A DNA stretch of 64,000 bases. Source: Panulirus ornatus. Taxonomy: Eukaryota > Arthropoda > Malacostraca > Decapoda > Palinuridae. This document shows positions 9,939-21,169 of this stretch, piece after piece. Every line of letters begins with the position of its first letter. Position 1 is the stretch's first letter. The translations under genes were made by a program, and so were the position numbers. The stretch is from contig NC_092271.1 of assembly GCF_036320965.1 (NCBI RefSeq), forward strand, positions 15,740,096 to 15,804,095, given 5' to 3'. The notes beneath the pieces were generated by a model that saw nothing but the letters and a program-made list of their open reading frames with translations, had not been told where the DNA came from and ran no database searches.

Positions 9939-11888
9939 ATATTTATTTATTTTGCTTTGTCGGTCTCCCGCGTTTGCGAGGTAGCGCAAGGAAACAGACG
10001 AAAGAAATGGCCCAACCCACCCACATACACAATGTATATACATACACGTCCACACACGCAAATATACATACCTATACATCTCAATGTACACATATATATA
10101 CACATACAGACACATACATATATACCTATGCACACAATTCACACTGTCTGCCTTTATTCATTCCCATCGCCACCTCGCCACACAGGGAATACCATCCCCC
10201 TCCCCCCTCATGTGTGCGAGGTAGCACTAGGAAAAGACAACAAAGGCCCCATTCGTTCACACTCAGTCTCTAGCTGTCATGCAATAATGCCCGAAACCAC
10301 AGCTCCCTTTCCACATCCAAGCACCACACAACTTTCCATGGTTTACCCCAGACGCTTCACATGCCTTGATTCAATCCACTGACAGCACGTCAACCCCGGT
10401 ATACCACATCGCTCCAATTCACTCTATTCCTTGCCCTCCTTTCACCCTCCTGCATGTTCAGGCCCCGATCACACAAAATCCTTTTCACTCCATCTTTCCA
10501 CCTCCAATTTGGTCTCCCTCTTCTCCTCGTTCCCTCCACCTCTGACACATATATCCTCTTGGTCAATCTTTCCTCACTCATTCTCTCCATGTGACCAAAC
10601 CATTTCAAAACACCCTCTTCCGCTCTCTCAACCACGCTCTTTTTATTTCCACACGTCTCTCTTACCCTTACGTTACTCACTCGATCAAACCACCTCACAC
10701 CACACATTGTCCTCAAACATCTCATTTCCAGCACATCCATCCTCCTGCGCACAACTCTATCCATAGTCCACGCCTCGCAACCATACAACATTCTTGGAAC
10801 CACTATTCCTTCAAACATACCCATTTTTGCTTTCCGAGATAATGTTCTCGACTTCCACACATTCTTCAAGGCTCCCAGAATTTTCGCCCCCTCCCCCACC
10901 CTATGATCCACTTCCGCTTTCATGTTTCCATCCGCTGCCAGATCCACTCCCAGATATCTAAAACACTTCACTTCCTCCAGTTTTTCTCCATTCAAACTCA
11001 CCTCCCAATTGACTTGACCCTCAACCCTACTGTACCTAATAACCTTGCTCTTATTCACATTTACTCTTAACTTTCTTCTTTCACACACTTTACCAAACTC
11101 AGTCACCAACTTCTGCAGTTTCTCACATGAATCAGCCACCAGCGCTGTATCATCAGCGAACAACAACTGACTCACTTCCCAAGTTCTCTCATCCCCAACA
11201 GACTTCATACTTGCCCCTCTTTCCAAAACTCTTGCATTCACCTCCCTAACAACCCCATCCATAAACAAATTAAACAACCATGGAGACATCTCACACCCCT
11301 GCCGCAAACCTACATTCACTGAGAACCAATTACTTTCCTCTCTTCCTACACGTACACATGCCTTACATCCTCGATAAAAACTTTTCACTGCTTCTAACAA
11401 CTTGCCTCCCACACCATATATTCTTAATACCTTCCACAGTGCATCTCTATCAACTCTATCATATGCCTTCTCCAGATCCATAAATGCTACATACAAATCC
11501 ATTTGCTTTTCTAAGTATTTCTCACATACATCATTCAAAGCAAACACCTGATCCACACATCCTCTACCACTTCTGAAACCACACTGCTCTTCCCCAATCT
11601 GATGCTCTGTACATGCCTTCACCCTCTCAATCAATACCCTCCCATATAATTTGCCAGGAATGCTCAACAAACTTATACCTCTGTAATTTGAGCACTCACT
11701 CTTATCCCCTTTGCCTTTGTACAATGGCACTATGCACGCATTCCGCCAATCCTCAGGCACCTCACCATGAGTCATACATACATTAAATAACCTTACCAAC
11801 CAGTCAACAATACAGTCACCCCCTTTTTTAATAAATTCCACTGCAATACCATCCAAACCTGCTGCCTTGCCAGCTTTCATCTTCTGCA
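9939..11888 (-). mobile_element. LINE copy (mostly unit 2 of tandem duplication), full 3' UTR
   Basis: Tail, full 3' UTR (to about 10390) and coding sequence to the same 5' truncation point as the previous copy (11888). From about 10333 it matches 7880 onward at a constant offset of about 2453 bp with only scattered differences. Confidence 0.9.
10390..11888 (-). CDS. Uninterrupted partial LINE reverse transcriptase and C-terminus (within a 534-codon frame)
   Basis: The longest open frame in the window runs 10390-11994. Its enzyme part ends at 11888; the upstream 35 codons (11889-11994) are read from an opposed 3' UTR. It covers KMKAGKAAGLDGIAVEF, PLYKGKGDKSECSNYRG, EEQCGFRSGRGCVDQVF, MDLEKAYDRVDRDALW, RQGCEMSPWLFNLF, LFADDTALVAD (catalytic Asp pair) and NKSKVIRYSR. 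The C-terminal region follows with MLYGCEAWTMDRVV, LKWFGHMERMSEERL and RNRVNWSDVVYRG. Unlike its duplicate, CEAW is intact. Stopping at VVYRG is due to tga where other copies read cga and continue GRRAVNGLNQGM. With no endonuclease it is not an autonomous element. I see no promoter for it. Confidence 0.8.
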
Positions 11889-12391
11889 AAGCTTTTGGGC
11901 TAAAACATGGAAAAGTCTGTGGGGCCTGGATGTAGATAGGGAGTGGTGGTTTCGGTGCATTACACATGACAGCGAGAGATTGAGTGTGAACCAATGTGGC
12001 CTTTTTTTGTCTGTCTTCCTGGCACTACCTTGGTGAGGGAGGGAGGTAGCAATGCTACTTCCTGTGTGGCAAGGTAGCAACAGAAATGGATGAAGGCAAG
12101 CAAGCATATGTACATGTGTATATATGTATATGTCTATGTGTATGTATGTGTCTGTCTATGTTGATATGTATACATGTGCACGTATGGGTGTTTATGTGCA
12201 TGGGTATATATGTAAGTGTCTGTGTGTGTATATATATGTGTACATTGAGATGTATAGGTATGTATATTTGCGTGTGTGGACGTGTGTGTATATACATGTG
12301 TATGGGGGTGGGTTGGGCCATTTCTTTCGTCTGTTTCCTTGCGCTACCTCGCACACGTGGGAGACAGCGACAAAGCAAAATAAATAAATAT
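11889..12391 (+). mobile_element. LINE 3' UTR in opposite orientation (unit 2)
   Basis: Duplicate of 9436-9938 with a few substitutions, for example ctggcactaccttggtgagg against ctgacactaccttggtgaga. It meets the next LINE tail-to-tail at a perfect 66-bp palindrome (12359-12424, centre 12391/12392). Confidence 0.87.
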
Positions 12392-14775
12392 ATATTTATT
12401 TATTTTGCTTTGTCGCTGTCTCCCGCGTTTGCGAGGTAGCGCAAGGAAACAGACGAAAGAAATGGCCCAACCCACCCACATACACAATGTATATACATAC
12501 ACGTCCACACACGCAAATATACATACCTATACATCTCAATGTACACATATATATACACATACAGACACATACATATATACCTATGCACACAATTCACACT
12601 GTCTGCCTTTATTCATTCCCATCGCCACCTCGCCACACAGGGAATACCATCCCCCTCCCCCCTCATGTGTGCGAGGTAGCACTAGGAAAAGACAACAAAG
12701 GCCCCATTCGTTCACACTCAGTCTCTAGCTGTCATGCAATAATGCCCGAAACCACAGCTCCCTTTCCACATCCAAGCACCACACAACTTTCCATGGTTTA
12801 CCCCAGACGCTTCACATGCCCTGATTCAATCCACTGACAGCACGTCAACCCCGGTATACCACATCGATCCAATTCACTCTATTCCTTGCCCTCCTTTCAC
12901 CTCCTGCATGTTCAGGCCCCGATCACACAAAATCTTTTTCACTCCATCTTTCCACCTCCAATTTGGTCTCCCACTTCTCCTCGTTCCCTCCACCTCCGAC
13001 ACATATATCCTCTTGGTCAATCTTTCCTCACTCATTCTCTCCATGTGCCCAAACCATTTCAAAACACCCTCTTCCGCTCTCTCAACCATGCTCTTTTTAT
13101 TTCCACACATCTCTCTTACCCTTACGTTACTTACTCGATCAAACCACCTCACACCACACATTGTCCTCAAACATCTCATTTCCAGCACATCCATCCTCCT
13201 GCGCACAACTCTATCCATAGTCCACGCCTCGCAACCATACAACATTGTTGGAACCACTATTCCTTCAAACATACCCATTTTTGCTTTCCGAGATAATGTT
13301 CTCGACTTCCATACATTCTTCAAGGCTCCCAGGATTTTCGCCCCCTCCCCCACCCTATGATCTACTTCCGCTTCCATGGCTCCATCCGCTGCCAGATCCA
13401 CTCCCAGATATCTAAAACACTTTACTTCCTCCAGTTTTTCTCCATTCAAACTTACCTCCCAATTGACTTGACCCTCAACCCTACTGTACCTAATTACCTT
13501 GCTCTTATTCACATTTACTCTTAACTTTCTTCTTTAACACACTTTACCAAACTCAGTCACCAGCTTCTGCAGTTTCTCACATGAATCAGCCACCAGCACT
13601 GTATCATCAGCGAACAACAACTGACTCACTTCCCAAGCTCTCTCATCCCCAACAGACTTCATACTTTCCCCTCTTTCCAAAACTCTTGCATTCACCTCCC
13701 TAACAACCCCATCCATAAACAAATTAAACAACCATGGAGACATCACACACCCCTGCCGCAAACCTACATTCACTGAGAACCAATCACTTTCCTCTCTTCC
13801 TACACGTACACATGCCTTACATCCGCGATAAAAACTTTTCACTGCTTCTAACAACTTTCCTCCCACACCATATATTCTTAATACCTTCCACAGAGCATCT
13901 CTATCAACTCTATCATATGCCTTCTCCAGATCCATAAATGCTACATACAAATCCATTTGCTTTTCTAAGTATTTCTCACATACATCATTCAAAGCAAACA
14001 CCTGATCCACACATCCTCTACCACTTCTGAAACCACACTGCTCTTCCCCAATCTCATGCTCTGTACATGCCTTCACCCTATCAATCAATACCCTCCCATA
14101 TAATTTACCAGGAATACTCAACAAACTTATACCTCTGTAATTTGAGCACTCACTCTTATCCCCTTTGCCTTTGTACAATGGCACTATGCACGCATTCCGC
14201 CAATCCTCAGGCACCTCACCATGAGTCATACATACATTAAATAACCTTACCAACCAGTCAATAATACAGTCACCCCCTTTTTTAATAAATTCAACTGCAA
14301 TACCATCCAAACCTGCTGTCTTGCCAGCTTTCATCTTCCGCAAAGCTTTTACTACATCTTCTCTGTTTACCAAATCATTTTCCCTAACCCTCTCACTTTG
14401 CACACCACCTCGACCAAAACACCCTAAATCTGCCACTCTATCATCAAACACATTCAACAAACCTTCAAAATACTCACTCCATCTCCTTCTCACATCACCA
14501 CTACTTGTTATCACCTCCCCATTTGCGCCCTTCACTGAAGTTCCCATTTGCTCCCTTGTCTTACGCACTTTATTTACCTCCTTCCAGAACATCTTTTTAT
14601 TATCCCTAAAATTTAATGATACTCTCTCACCCCAACTCTCATTTGCCCTCTTTTTCACCTCTTGCACCTTTCTCTTGACCTCCTGTCTCTTTCTTTTATA
14701 CATCTCCCACTCAATTGCATTTTTTCCCTGCAAAAATCGTCTAAATGCCTCTCTCTTCTCTTTCACTAATAATCT
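12392..14775 (-). mobile_element. LINE copy, longer 5' extent
   Basis: The full 3' UTR runs to about 12840. Coding sequence then extends past the truncation point of the two preceding copies into VNREDVVKALRKMKAGK and the linker (EVNKVRKTREQMGTSVKG, KRKRQEVKRKVQEVKKRA). It is broken by a frameshift near 12900 and a stop near 13533 (frames 12874-13512 and 13534-14889). It ends at a TA microsatellite at 14778, where an opposed LINE tail begins. Confidence 0.88.
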
Positions 14776-14777
14776 TA

Positions 14778-14778
14778 C

Positions 14779-14803
<25 letters not shown>
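14778..14803. repeat. (TA)n microsatellite
   Basis: A TA run at the junction between the 5'-truncated end of a minus-strand LINE and the 3' UTR of a plus-strand LINE. Confidence 0.85.
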
Positions 14804-14810
<7 letters not shown>

Positions 14811-14962
14811 TTTTGAGATGTATAGGTATGTATATGTGCGTGTGTGGACGTGTATGTATATACATGTGTAACTGGGTGGGTTGGGCCATTCTTTCGTCTG
14901 TTTCCTTGCACTACCTCGCTAACGCGGGAGACAGCGACAAAGCAAAATAAATAAATAAATGA
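14804..14962 (+). mobile_element. LINE 3' UTR terminal part
   Basis: Only the last 150 bp or so of the UTR, from ttgagatgtataggtatgta to the tail gacaaagcaaaataaataaa. It opposes the LINE at 12392-14775. Confidence 0.85.
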
Positions 14963-14974
14963 AATTAAATAAAA

Positions 14975-15115
14975 TTTTCGAAAAGAAGAAACAGAGAAGG
15001 GGACCAGGTGAGGATATTCCCTCAAAGGCCCAGTCCTCTGTTCTTAATGCTACCTCGCTAATGCAAGAAATGGCAAATAGTTTGACAGAAAATGAAAGAA
15101 AGATAGATACATATA
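14975..15115 (+). mobile_element. SINE-like repeat, 3' part
   Basis: Matches 19075-19215 and, reversed, 61372-61498: cgaaaagaagaaacagagaa, gccaggtgaggatattccct-type sequence and ctgttcttaatgctacctcg, then aatggcaaatagtttgacag. The head that other copies carry is missing. It has no coding capacity. Confidence 0.75.
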
Positions 15116-15117
15116 TA

Positions 15118-17520
15118 CATCATGTAAAAATGCATCGAAACCACAGCTCCTTTCCACATCCAGGCCCAACAGAACTTTCCATGGTTTAACCCAGATGCTT
15201 CACACGCCCTGGTTCAATATATTGACAGCACATCGACCCCGGTATACCACATCGTTCCAATTCACTCTATTCCTTGCACGCCTTTCACCCTCCTGCATGT
15301 TCAGGCCCCGATCACTCAAAATCTTTTTCACTCCATCTTTCCACCTCCAATTTGGTCTCCCACTTCTCCTCGTTCCCTCCACCTCCACACTCATTCTCTC
15401 CAAGTGACAAAACCATTTCAACACAACCTCTTCTGCTCTCTCAACCACTCTTTTTAATACCACATATCTCTCTTTCTCTATCATTATTTACTCGATTAAA
15501 CCACCTTACATCACATATTATCCTCAAAACTCTCATTTTCAGCACATCCACCCTTCTCCACTCAACTCTATTTACAGCCCCCGCCTTGCAACCATATAAC
15601 ATTGTTGGAACCACTATTACTTCAAACATACCCATTTTTGCTTTCCAGGATAATGTTCTCGACTTCCACACATTCTTCAATGCTCTCAGAACTTTCGACC
15701 CCTCCCCCACCTTATGATTCGCTTCCGCTTCTATGGTTCCATCCGCTGCCAAATCCACTCCCAGATATCCAAAACACTTCACTTCCTCAGGATTTTCTTC
15801 ATTCAAACTTACCTCCCAATCGACTTATCCCTCAACCCTACTGTACCTAATAACCTTGCTCTTGTTCACATTTACACTCAGCTTTCCTCTTTCAAACACT
15901 TTACCAAACTCAGTCACCAGCTTCTGTAGTTTCTCACATGAATCAGCCACCAGTGCTGTATCATTAGCGAACAACAACTGACTCACTTCCCAAGCTCTCT
16001 CATCCACAACAGACTGCATACTTGCCCCTCTTTCCAAAACTCTTGCATTCACCTCCCTAACAACCCCATCCATAAACAAATCAAACAACCATGGAGACGT
16101 CACACACCCCTGCCGCAAACCTACATTCACTGAGAACCAATCACTTTCCTCTCTTCCTACACGTACACAAGCCTTACATCCCCGATAAAAACTTTTCACT
16201 GCTTCTCACAACTTGCCTCCCACACCATATATTCTTAGTACCTTCCACAAAGCATCTCTATCTACTCTATCACATGCCTTCTCCAGATCCATAAATGCTA
16301 CATATAAATCCATTTGCTTTTCTAAGTATTTCTCACATACATCATTCAAAGCAAACACCTGATCCACACATCCTCTACCACTTCTGAAACCACACTGCTC
16401 TTCCCCAATCTCATGCTCTGTACATGCCTTCACCCTCTCAATCAATACCCTCCCATATAATTTACCAGGAATACTCAACAAACTTATACCTCTGTAATTT
16501 GAGCACTCACTTTTATCCCCTTAGCCTTTGTACAATGGCACTATGCAAGCATCTGCCAATCCTCAGGCACCTCACCATGAGTCATACATACATTAGATAA
16601 ACTTACCAACCAGTTAACAATACAGTCACCCCCTTTTAAAATAAATTTCATTGTAATACCATCCAAACCGTCTGCCTTGCCAGCTTTCATCTTTCCCAAA
16701 GCTTTTACTACCAAATCAATCTCCCTAACCCTCTCAATCTGTACACCACCTCGACCAAAATACACTATATCTGTCACTCTATCATCAAATACATTCAACA
16801 AACCTTCAAAATACTCACTCCATCTCATTCTCACATCACCACTACTTGTTATCACCTCCTCATTAGCCCCCTTCACTGAAGTTCCCATTTGTTCCCTTGT
16901 CTTATGCACTTTATTTACCTCCTTCCAAAACATCTTTTTATTCTCCCTACAATTTAATGATACCCTCTCACACCAACACTCATTTGCCCTCTTTTTCACC
17001 TCTTGCACCTTTCTCTTGACCTCCTGCCTCTTTCTTTTATACATCTCCCACTCACTTGCATTATTTCCCTACAAAAATTGTCCAAATGTCTCTCTCTTCT
17101 CTTTCACCAATATTCTTACTTCTTCATCCCACCACTCGCTACCCTTTCTAATCTGCCCACCTCCCACGCTTCTCATGCCACAAGCATCTTTTGCACAAGG
17201 CATCACTGCTTCCCTAAATACATCCCATTCCTCCCCCACTCCCCTTACCTCCTTTGTTCTCACCTTTTTCCATTCTGTACTCAGTCCCTCCTGGTACTTC
17301 CTCACACAAGTGTCCTTCCCAAGCTCACTTACTCTCACCACTCTCTTCACACCAACATTCTCTCTTCTTTTCTGAAAACCTCTACAAATATTCACTTTCC
17401 ACAAGATAATGATCCGACATCCCTCCAGCTGCACTTCTCAGCACATTAACATCCAAAAATCTCTCTTTCGCACGCCTTAATACGTAATCCAATAATGCTC
17501 TCTGGCCATCTCTCCTACTT
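15118..17520 (-). mobile_element. LINE copy from 3' UTR to end of endonuclease
   Basis: The beginning of the 3' UTR (15118-15200) is followed by coding sequence with many indels. Landmarks are GRPNWRWKDG (about 15330), the FADD box with a substitution (LLFANDTALVAD, about 15960), FRSGRGCVDQVF (about 16370), RKRQEVKRKVQEVKKRANE (about 17000) and, at the upstream end, KICRGFQKRRENVGVKR-type sequence near 17380. It stops at about 17520, where a LINE in the opposite direction starts. The Asp-to-Asn change in the catalytic box (FAND) would by itself inactivate it. Confidence 0.85.
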
Positions 17521-17523
17521 ATA

Positions 17524-18352
17524 TGTAGGTTTGCGGCAGGGGTGTGTGATGTCTCTATGGCTGTTTAATTTGTTTATGGATGAGGTTGTTAGGGAGGTGA
17601 ATGCAAGAGTTTTGGAAAGAGGGGCAAGTATGCAGTCTGTTGTGGATAAGAGAGCTTGGGAAGTGAGTCAGTTGTTGTTTGCTGATGATACAGCGCTGGT
17701 GGCTGATTGATGTGAGAAACTGCAGAAGCTGGTAACTGAGTTTGGTAAAGTGTGTGAAAGAAAGTTGAGAGTAAATGTGAATAAGAGCAAGTAGGGTTGA
17801 GGGTCAAGTCAACTGGGAGGTAAGTTTGAATGGAGAAAAACTTGAGGATGTGAAGTGTTTTAGATATCTGAGAGTGGATTAGCAGCAGATGGAACCATGG
17901 AAGCAGAAAAGAATCATAGGGTGGGGAGAGGGCAAAAATTCTGGGAGCCTTGAAGAATGTGTGGAAGTCGAGAACATTATCTCGGAAAGCAAAAATGGGT
18001 ATGTTTGAAGGAATAGTGGTTCCAACAATGTTGTATGGTTGCGAAGCATGGGCTATGGATAGAGTTGTGCGCAGGAGGGTGGATGTGCTGGAAATGAGAT
18101 GTTTGAGGAAAATATGTGGTGTGAGGTGGTTTGATCGAGTAAGTAATAATAGGGTAAGAGAGATGTTTGGTAATAAAAAGAGTGTGGTTGAGAGAGCAGA
18201 TGAGGATGTTTTGAATTGGTTTGGTCGCATGGAGAGAAAGAGTGAGGAAAGATTGACAAAGAGGATACATGTGTCAGAGGTGGGGGGAATGAGGAGAAGT
18301 GGGAGACCAAATTGGAGGTGGAAAGATGGAGTGAAAAAGATTTTGAGTGATT
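17524..18352 (+). mobile_element. LINE copy, second half of RT to C-terminal region
   Basis: Begins inside VGLRQGCVMSLWLFNLF and contains LLFADDTALVAD (then a tga). After indels it gives a 166-codon frame (17950-18450) with KNVWKSRTLSRKAKMG, MLYGCEAWAMDRVV and GRPNWRWKDGVKKILSD. At 18353 it switches abruptly to a minus-strand 3' UTR, so it lost its own 3' end. Confidence 0.85.
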
Positions 18353-18955
18353 GCGAGGAAACAGACAAAAGAATGGCCCAACCCACCCTGATACACATGC
18401 ATATATATACAAGTCCACACACACACACATATACTTACCTATACATCTAACGTATACATATATATACACACGCAGACATATACATATATACACATGTACA
18501 TAATTCATACTGTCTGCCCTTATTGATTTCCATCGCCACGTCCCCACAAATGAAATGAAAACTCCCTTCCCCCTCATGTGCATGAGGTAGCGCTTTGAAA
18601 AGATAACAAAGGCCACTTTTGTTCACACTCGGTCTCTAGCTGTCATGTATTATGCATGGAAATCACAGCTCCCTTTCCACATCCAGGCCCCAAAAACTTT
18701 CCATGTTTATCCCAGACGCTTCACATGCCCTGGTTCAATCCATTGACAGCACGTCCACCCGGTATACCACATCGTTCCAAATCACTTTATTACTTGCACA
18801 CCTTTCACCCTCATGCATGTTCAGGCCCCAATCAAATCTTTTTCACTCCAAATTTCCACCTCCTATTTGTTCTCCCACCTCTACTTGTTTCCTCCACCTC
18901 TGACACATATATCCCCTTTGTCAATCTTTCCTCACTTATTCTCTCCATGTGACGA
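18353..18955 (-). mobile_element. LINE 3' UTR and C-terminal region
   Basis: Minus-oriented UTR from its tail motif (gaggaaacagacaaaagaat) through the tg/ta tract, then the start of coding sequence to about 18955 (the reversed counterpart of GHMERMSEE). It is fused at 18353 to a plus-strand LINE. Confidence 0.82.
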
Positions 18956-18957
18956 AA

Positions 18958-19222
18958 AGAAATATACATATATCATCCCTGGGGATATGGGAGAAAGAAT
19001 ACTTCCCATGTTTACCCTATGTGTCGTATAAGGTGACTAAAAAGGAAGGGAGTGGGGGGGGCTGGAAATCCTTCCCTCTCGTTTTTTTTTTAATTTTCCA
19101 AAAGAGGAGCAAAGAAGGGGGCCAAGTGAGAATATTCCCTCAAAGGCTTAGTCTTCTGTTCTTAATGTGACCTCGCTAATGCAGGAAGTTTCAAATAGTA
19201 TGAAAAAAAAGAAAAGAAAAAA
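18958..19222 (+). mobile_element. SINE-like repeat, most complete copy
   Basis: About 265 bp. The head is catccctggggatatgggag followed by aaagaatacttcccatg and gtcgtataaggtgactaaaa, then an a/g-rich middle, gtgagaatattccctcaaag, ctgttcttaatgtgacctcg and a tail (gcaggaagtttcaaatagta plus a-rich end). The head matches the start of the LINE 5' region seen in reverse at 59460-59575, and the last part resembles the LINE tail. No open frame and no clear tRNA-like promoter boxes were seen. Confidence 0.75.
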
Positions 19223-19224
19223 AA

Positions 19225-20200
19225 ATATTGTTCGCTGATGATACAGCGCTGGTGGCTGATTCATGTGAGAAACTGCAGAAGCTGGTGACTGAGTTTGGTA
19301 AAGTGTGTGAAAGAAGAAAGTTAAGAGTAAATGTGAATAAGAGCAAGGTTATTAGGTACAGTAGGGTTGAGGGTCAAGTCAATTGGGAGGTAAGTTTGAA
19401 TGGAGAAAAACTGGAGAAAGTAAAGTGTTTTAGATATCTGGGAGTGGATCTGGCAGCGGATGGAACCAAGGAATGGAACCAGTGAATCATACGGTGGGGG
19501 AGGGGGCGAAAATCCTGGGAGCCTTGAAGAATGTGTGGAAGTCGAGAACATTATCTCGGAAAGCAAAAATGGGTATGTTTGAAGGAATAGTGGTTCCAAC
19601 AATGCTGTATGGTAGCGAGGCGTGGGCTATGGATAGAGTTGTGCGCAAGAGGGTGGATGTGCTGGAAATGAGATGTTTGAGGTCAATGTGTGGTGTGAGG
19701 TGGTTTGATCGAGTAAGTAATGTAAGGGTAAGAGAGATGTGCAGAAATAAAAAGAGCGTGGTTGAGAGAGCAGAAGAGGGTGTTTTGAAATGGTTTGGGC
19801 ACATGGAGAGAATGAGTGAGGAAAGATTGACCAAGAGGATATATGTGTCGGAGGTGGAGGGAACGAGGAGAAGTGGGAGACCAAATTGGAGGTGGAAAGA
19901 TGGAGTGAAAAAGATTTTGAGTGATCGGGGCCTGAACATGCTGGAGGGTGAAAGGAGGGCAAGGAATAGAGTGAATTGGATCGATGTGGTATACCGGGGT
20001 TGACGTGCTGTCAGTGGATTGAATCAGGGCATGTGAAGCGTCTGGGGTAAACCATGGAAAATTGTATGCGTATGTATATTTGTGTGTGTGGACGTGTATG
20101 TTTATACATGTGTATGGGGGTGGGTTGGGCCATTTCTTTCGTCTATTTCCTTGTGCTACCTCGCAAGCGCGGGAGACAGCGACAAAGCAAAATAAAAAAA
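19225..20200 (+). mobile_element. LINE copy with shortened 3' UTR
   Basis: Starts at the catalytic box (FADDTALVADSCEKLQK) and runs to the C-terminus (frame 19473-20003 ends WIDVVYRG). The 3' UTR shows the same internal deletion as at 7876 and 50078: accatggaaaattgtatgcg is joined directly to tatgtatatttgtgtgtgtg. It ends in gacaaagcaaaataaaaaaa. Confidence 0.88.
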
Positions 20201-20214
20201 ATATTATATATATA

Positions 20215-20892
20215 CTATTTTTCTATACATGCCTTCAACCTCTCAATCAATACCCTCCCATATAATTTACCAGGAATACTCAAGAAACTTATACCTCTGT
20301 AATTTGAGCACTCACTTTTATCCCCTTTGCCTTTGTACAATGGCACTATACAAGCATTCTGCCAATCCTCAGGCACCTCACCATGAGTCATACATACATT
20401 AAATAACCTTACCAACCAGTCAACAATACAGTCACCCCCTTTTTAATAAATTCCACTGCAATATCATCCAAACCCGCTGCCTTGCCGGCTTTCATCTTCC
20501 GCAAAGATTTTACTACCTCTTCTCTGTTTACCAAATCATTCCCCCTAACCCTCTCACTTTGCACACCACCTTGACCAAAACACCCTATATCTGCCATTCT
20601 ATCATCAAACTCATTCAACAAACCTTCAAAATACTCCATCTCCTTCTCACATCACCACTACTTGTTATCACAACCCCATTAGCTTCACTGATGTTCCCAT
20701 TTGTTCCCTTGTCTTACGCACTTTATTTACCTCCTTCCAGAACATCTTTTTATTCTCCCTAAAATTTAATGATACTCTCTCACCCCAACTCTCATTTGCC
20801 CTCTTTTTCACCTCTTGCACCTTTCTCTTGACCTCCTACCTCTTTCTTTTATACATCTCCCAGTCATTTGCATTATTTCCCTGCAAAAAATT
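20215..20892 (-). mobile_element. LINE copy, RT N-terminus and linker only
   Basis: Minus-strand fragment from ERLKAC (about 20230) up through NYRGISFLSIPGK, HGEVPEDWQNACIVPLYKG, LRKMKAGKAAGLDD and the linker to about 20890. Both ends are truncated, and the 3' side abuts the tail of the LINE before it. A frameshift occurs near 20440. Confidence 0.83.
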
Positions 20893-21160
20893 GTCCAATG
20901 CGGGGGGAGGGGGTTGTCATTTCATGTGTGGTGGGGTGGTGATGGGAATGAATAAATATAGCAGGTATGAATTATGTATATACGTATGTATGTGTGTATG
21001 TATATATATGTATACCTTGAAATGTATACGTATATATACATATGTGCGTGTGTGGACGTGTATGTATAATGTGTATGTAGGTGGGTTGGGCCATTCTTTT
21101 GTCTGTTTCCTTGCGCTATCTCCCTAATGCGGGAGACAGTGACAAAGTATAATGAAAAAT
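20893..21160 (+). mobile_element. LINE 3' UTR
   Basis: Plus-strand UTR starting in the gcggggggagggggttgtca segment, then the tg/ta tract and the tail gggagacagtgacaaagtat. The next LINE lies in opposite orientation beyond it. Confidence 0.82.
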
Positions 21161-21169
21161 CTTTTTTTT

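Larger units (their letters stand above)
7880..12787. repeat. Tandem duplication, two units of about 2.45 kb
   Basis: Unit 1 is about 7880-10332 and unit 2 about 10333-12787. Matching landmarks lie 2453 bp apart through the coding part and the opposed UTR, and about 2455 bp apart after a 2-bp indel at 9962 (gtcggtctcc against gtcgctgtctcc). Each unit contains RT (minus), 3' UTR (plus) and 3' UTR (minus). About a dozen single-base differences are visible, so the duplication is recent but not an exact copy. Confidence 0.85.

Noticed and set aside
9633..10382. Long open frame (249 codons) rich in Tyr, Val, His and Ile
   Set aside because: It is read through the tg/ta microsatellite of LINE 3' UTRs across the tail-to-tail junction. 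Similar frames appear on both strands wherever the tract occurs. No conserved protein.
19487..19939. Frames rich in Ser, Pro, Phe and His (SFHPPACSGP, LLPLRYLLDQTT) opposite LINE coding sequence
   Set aside because: They are antisense shadows of the LINE C-terminal region. They occur at every copy and vary only as the sense strand does.
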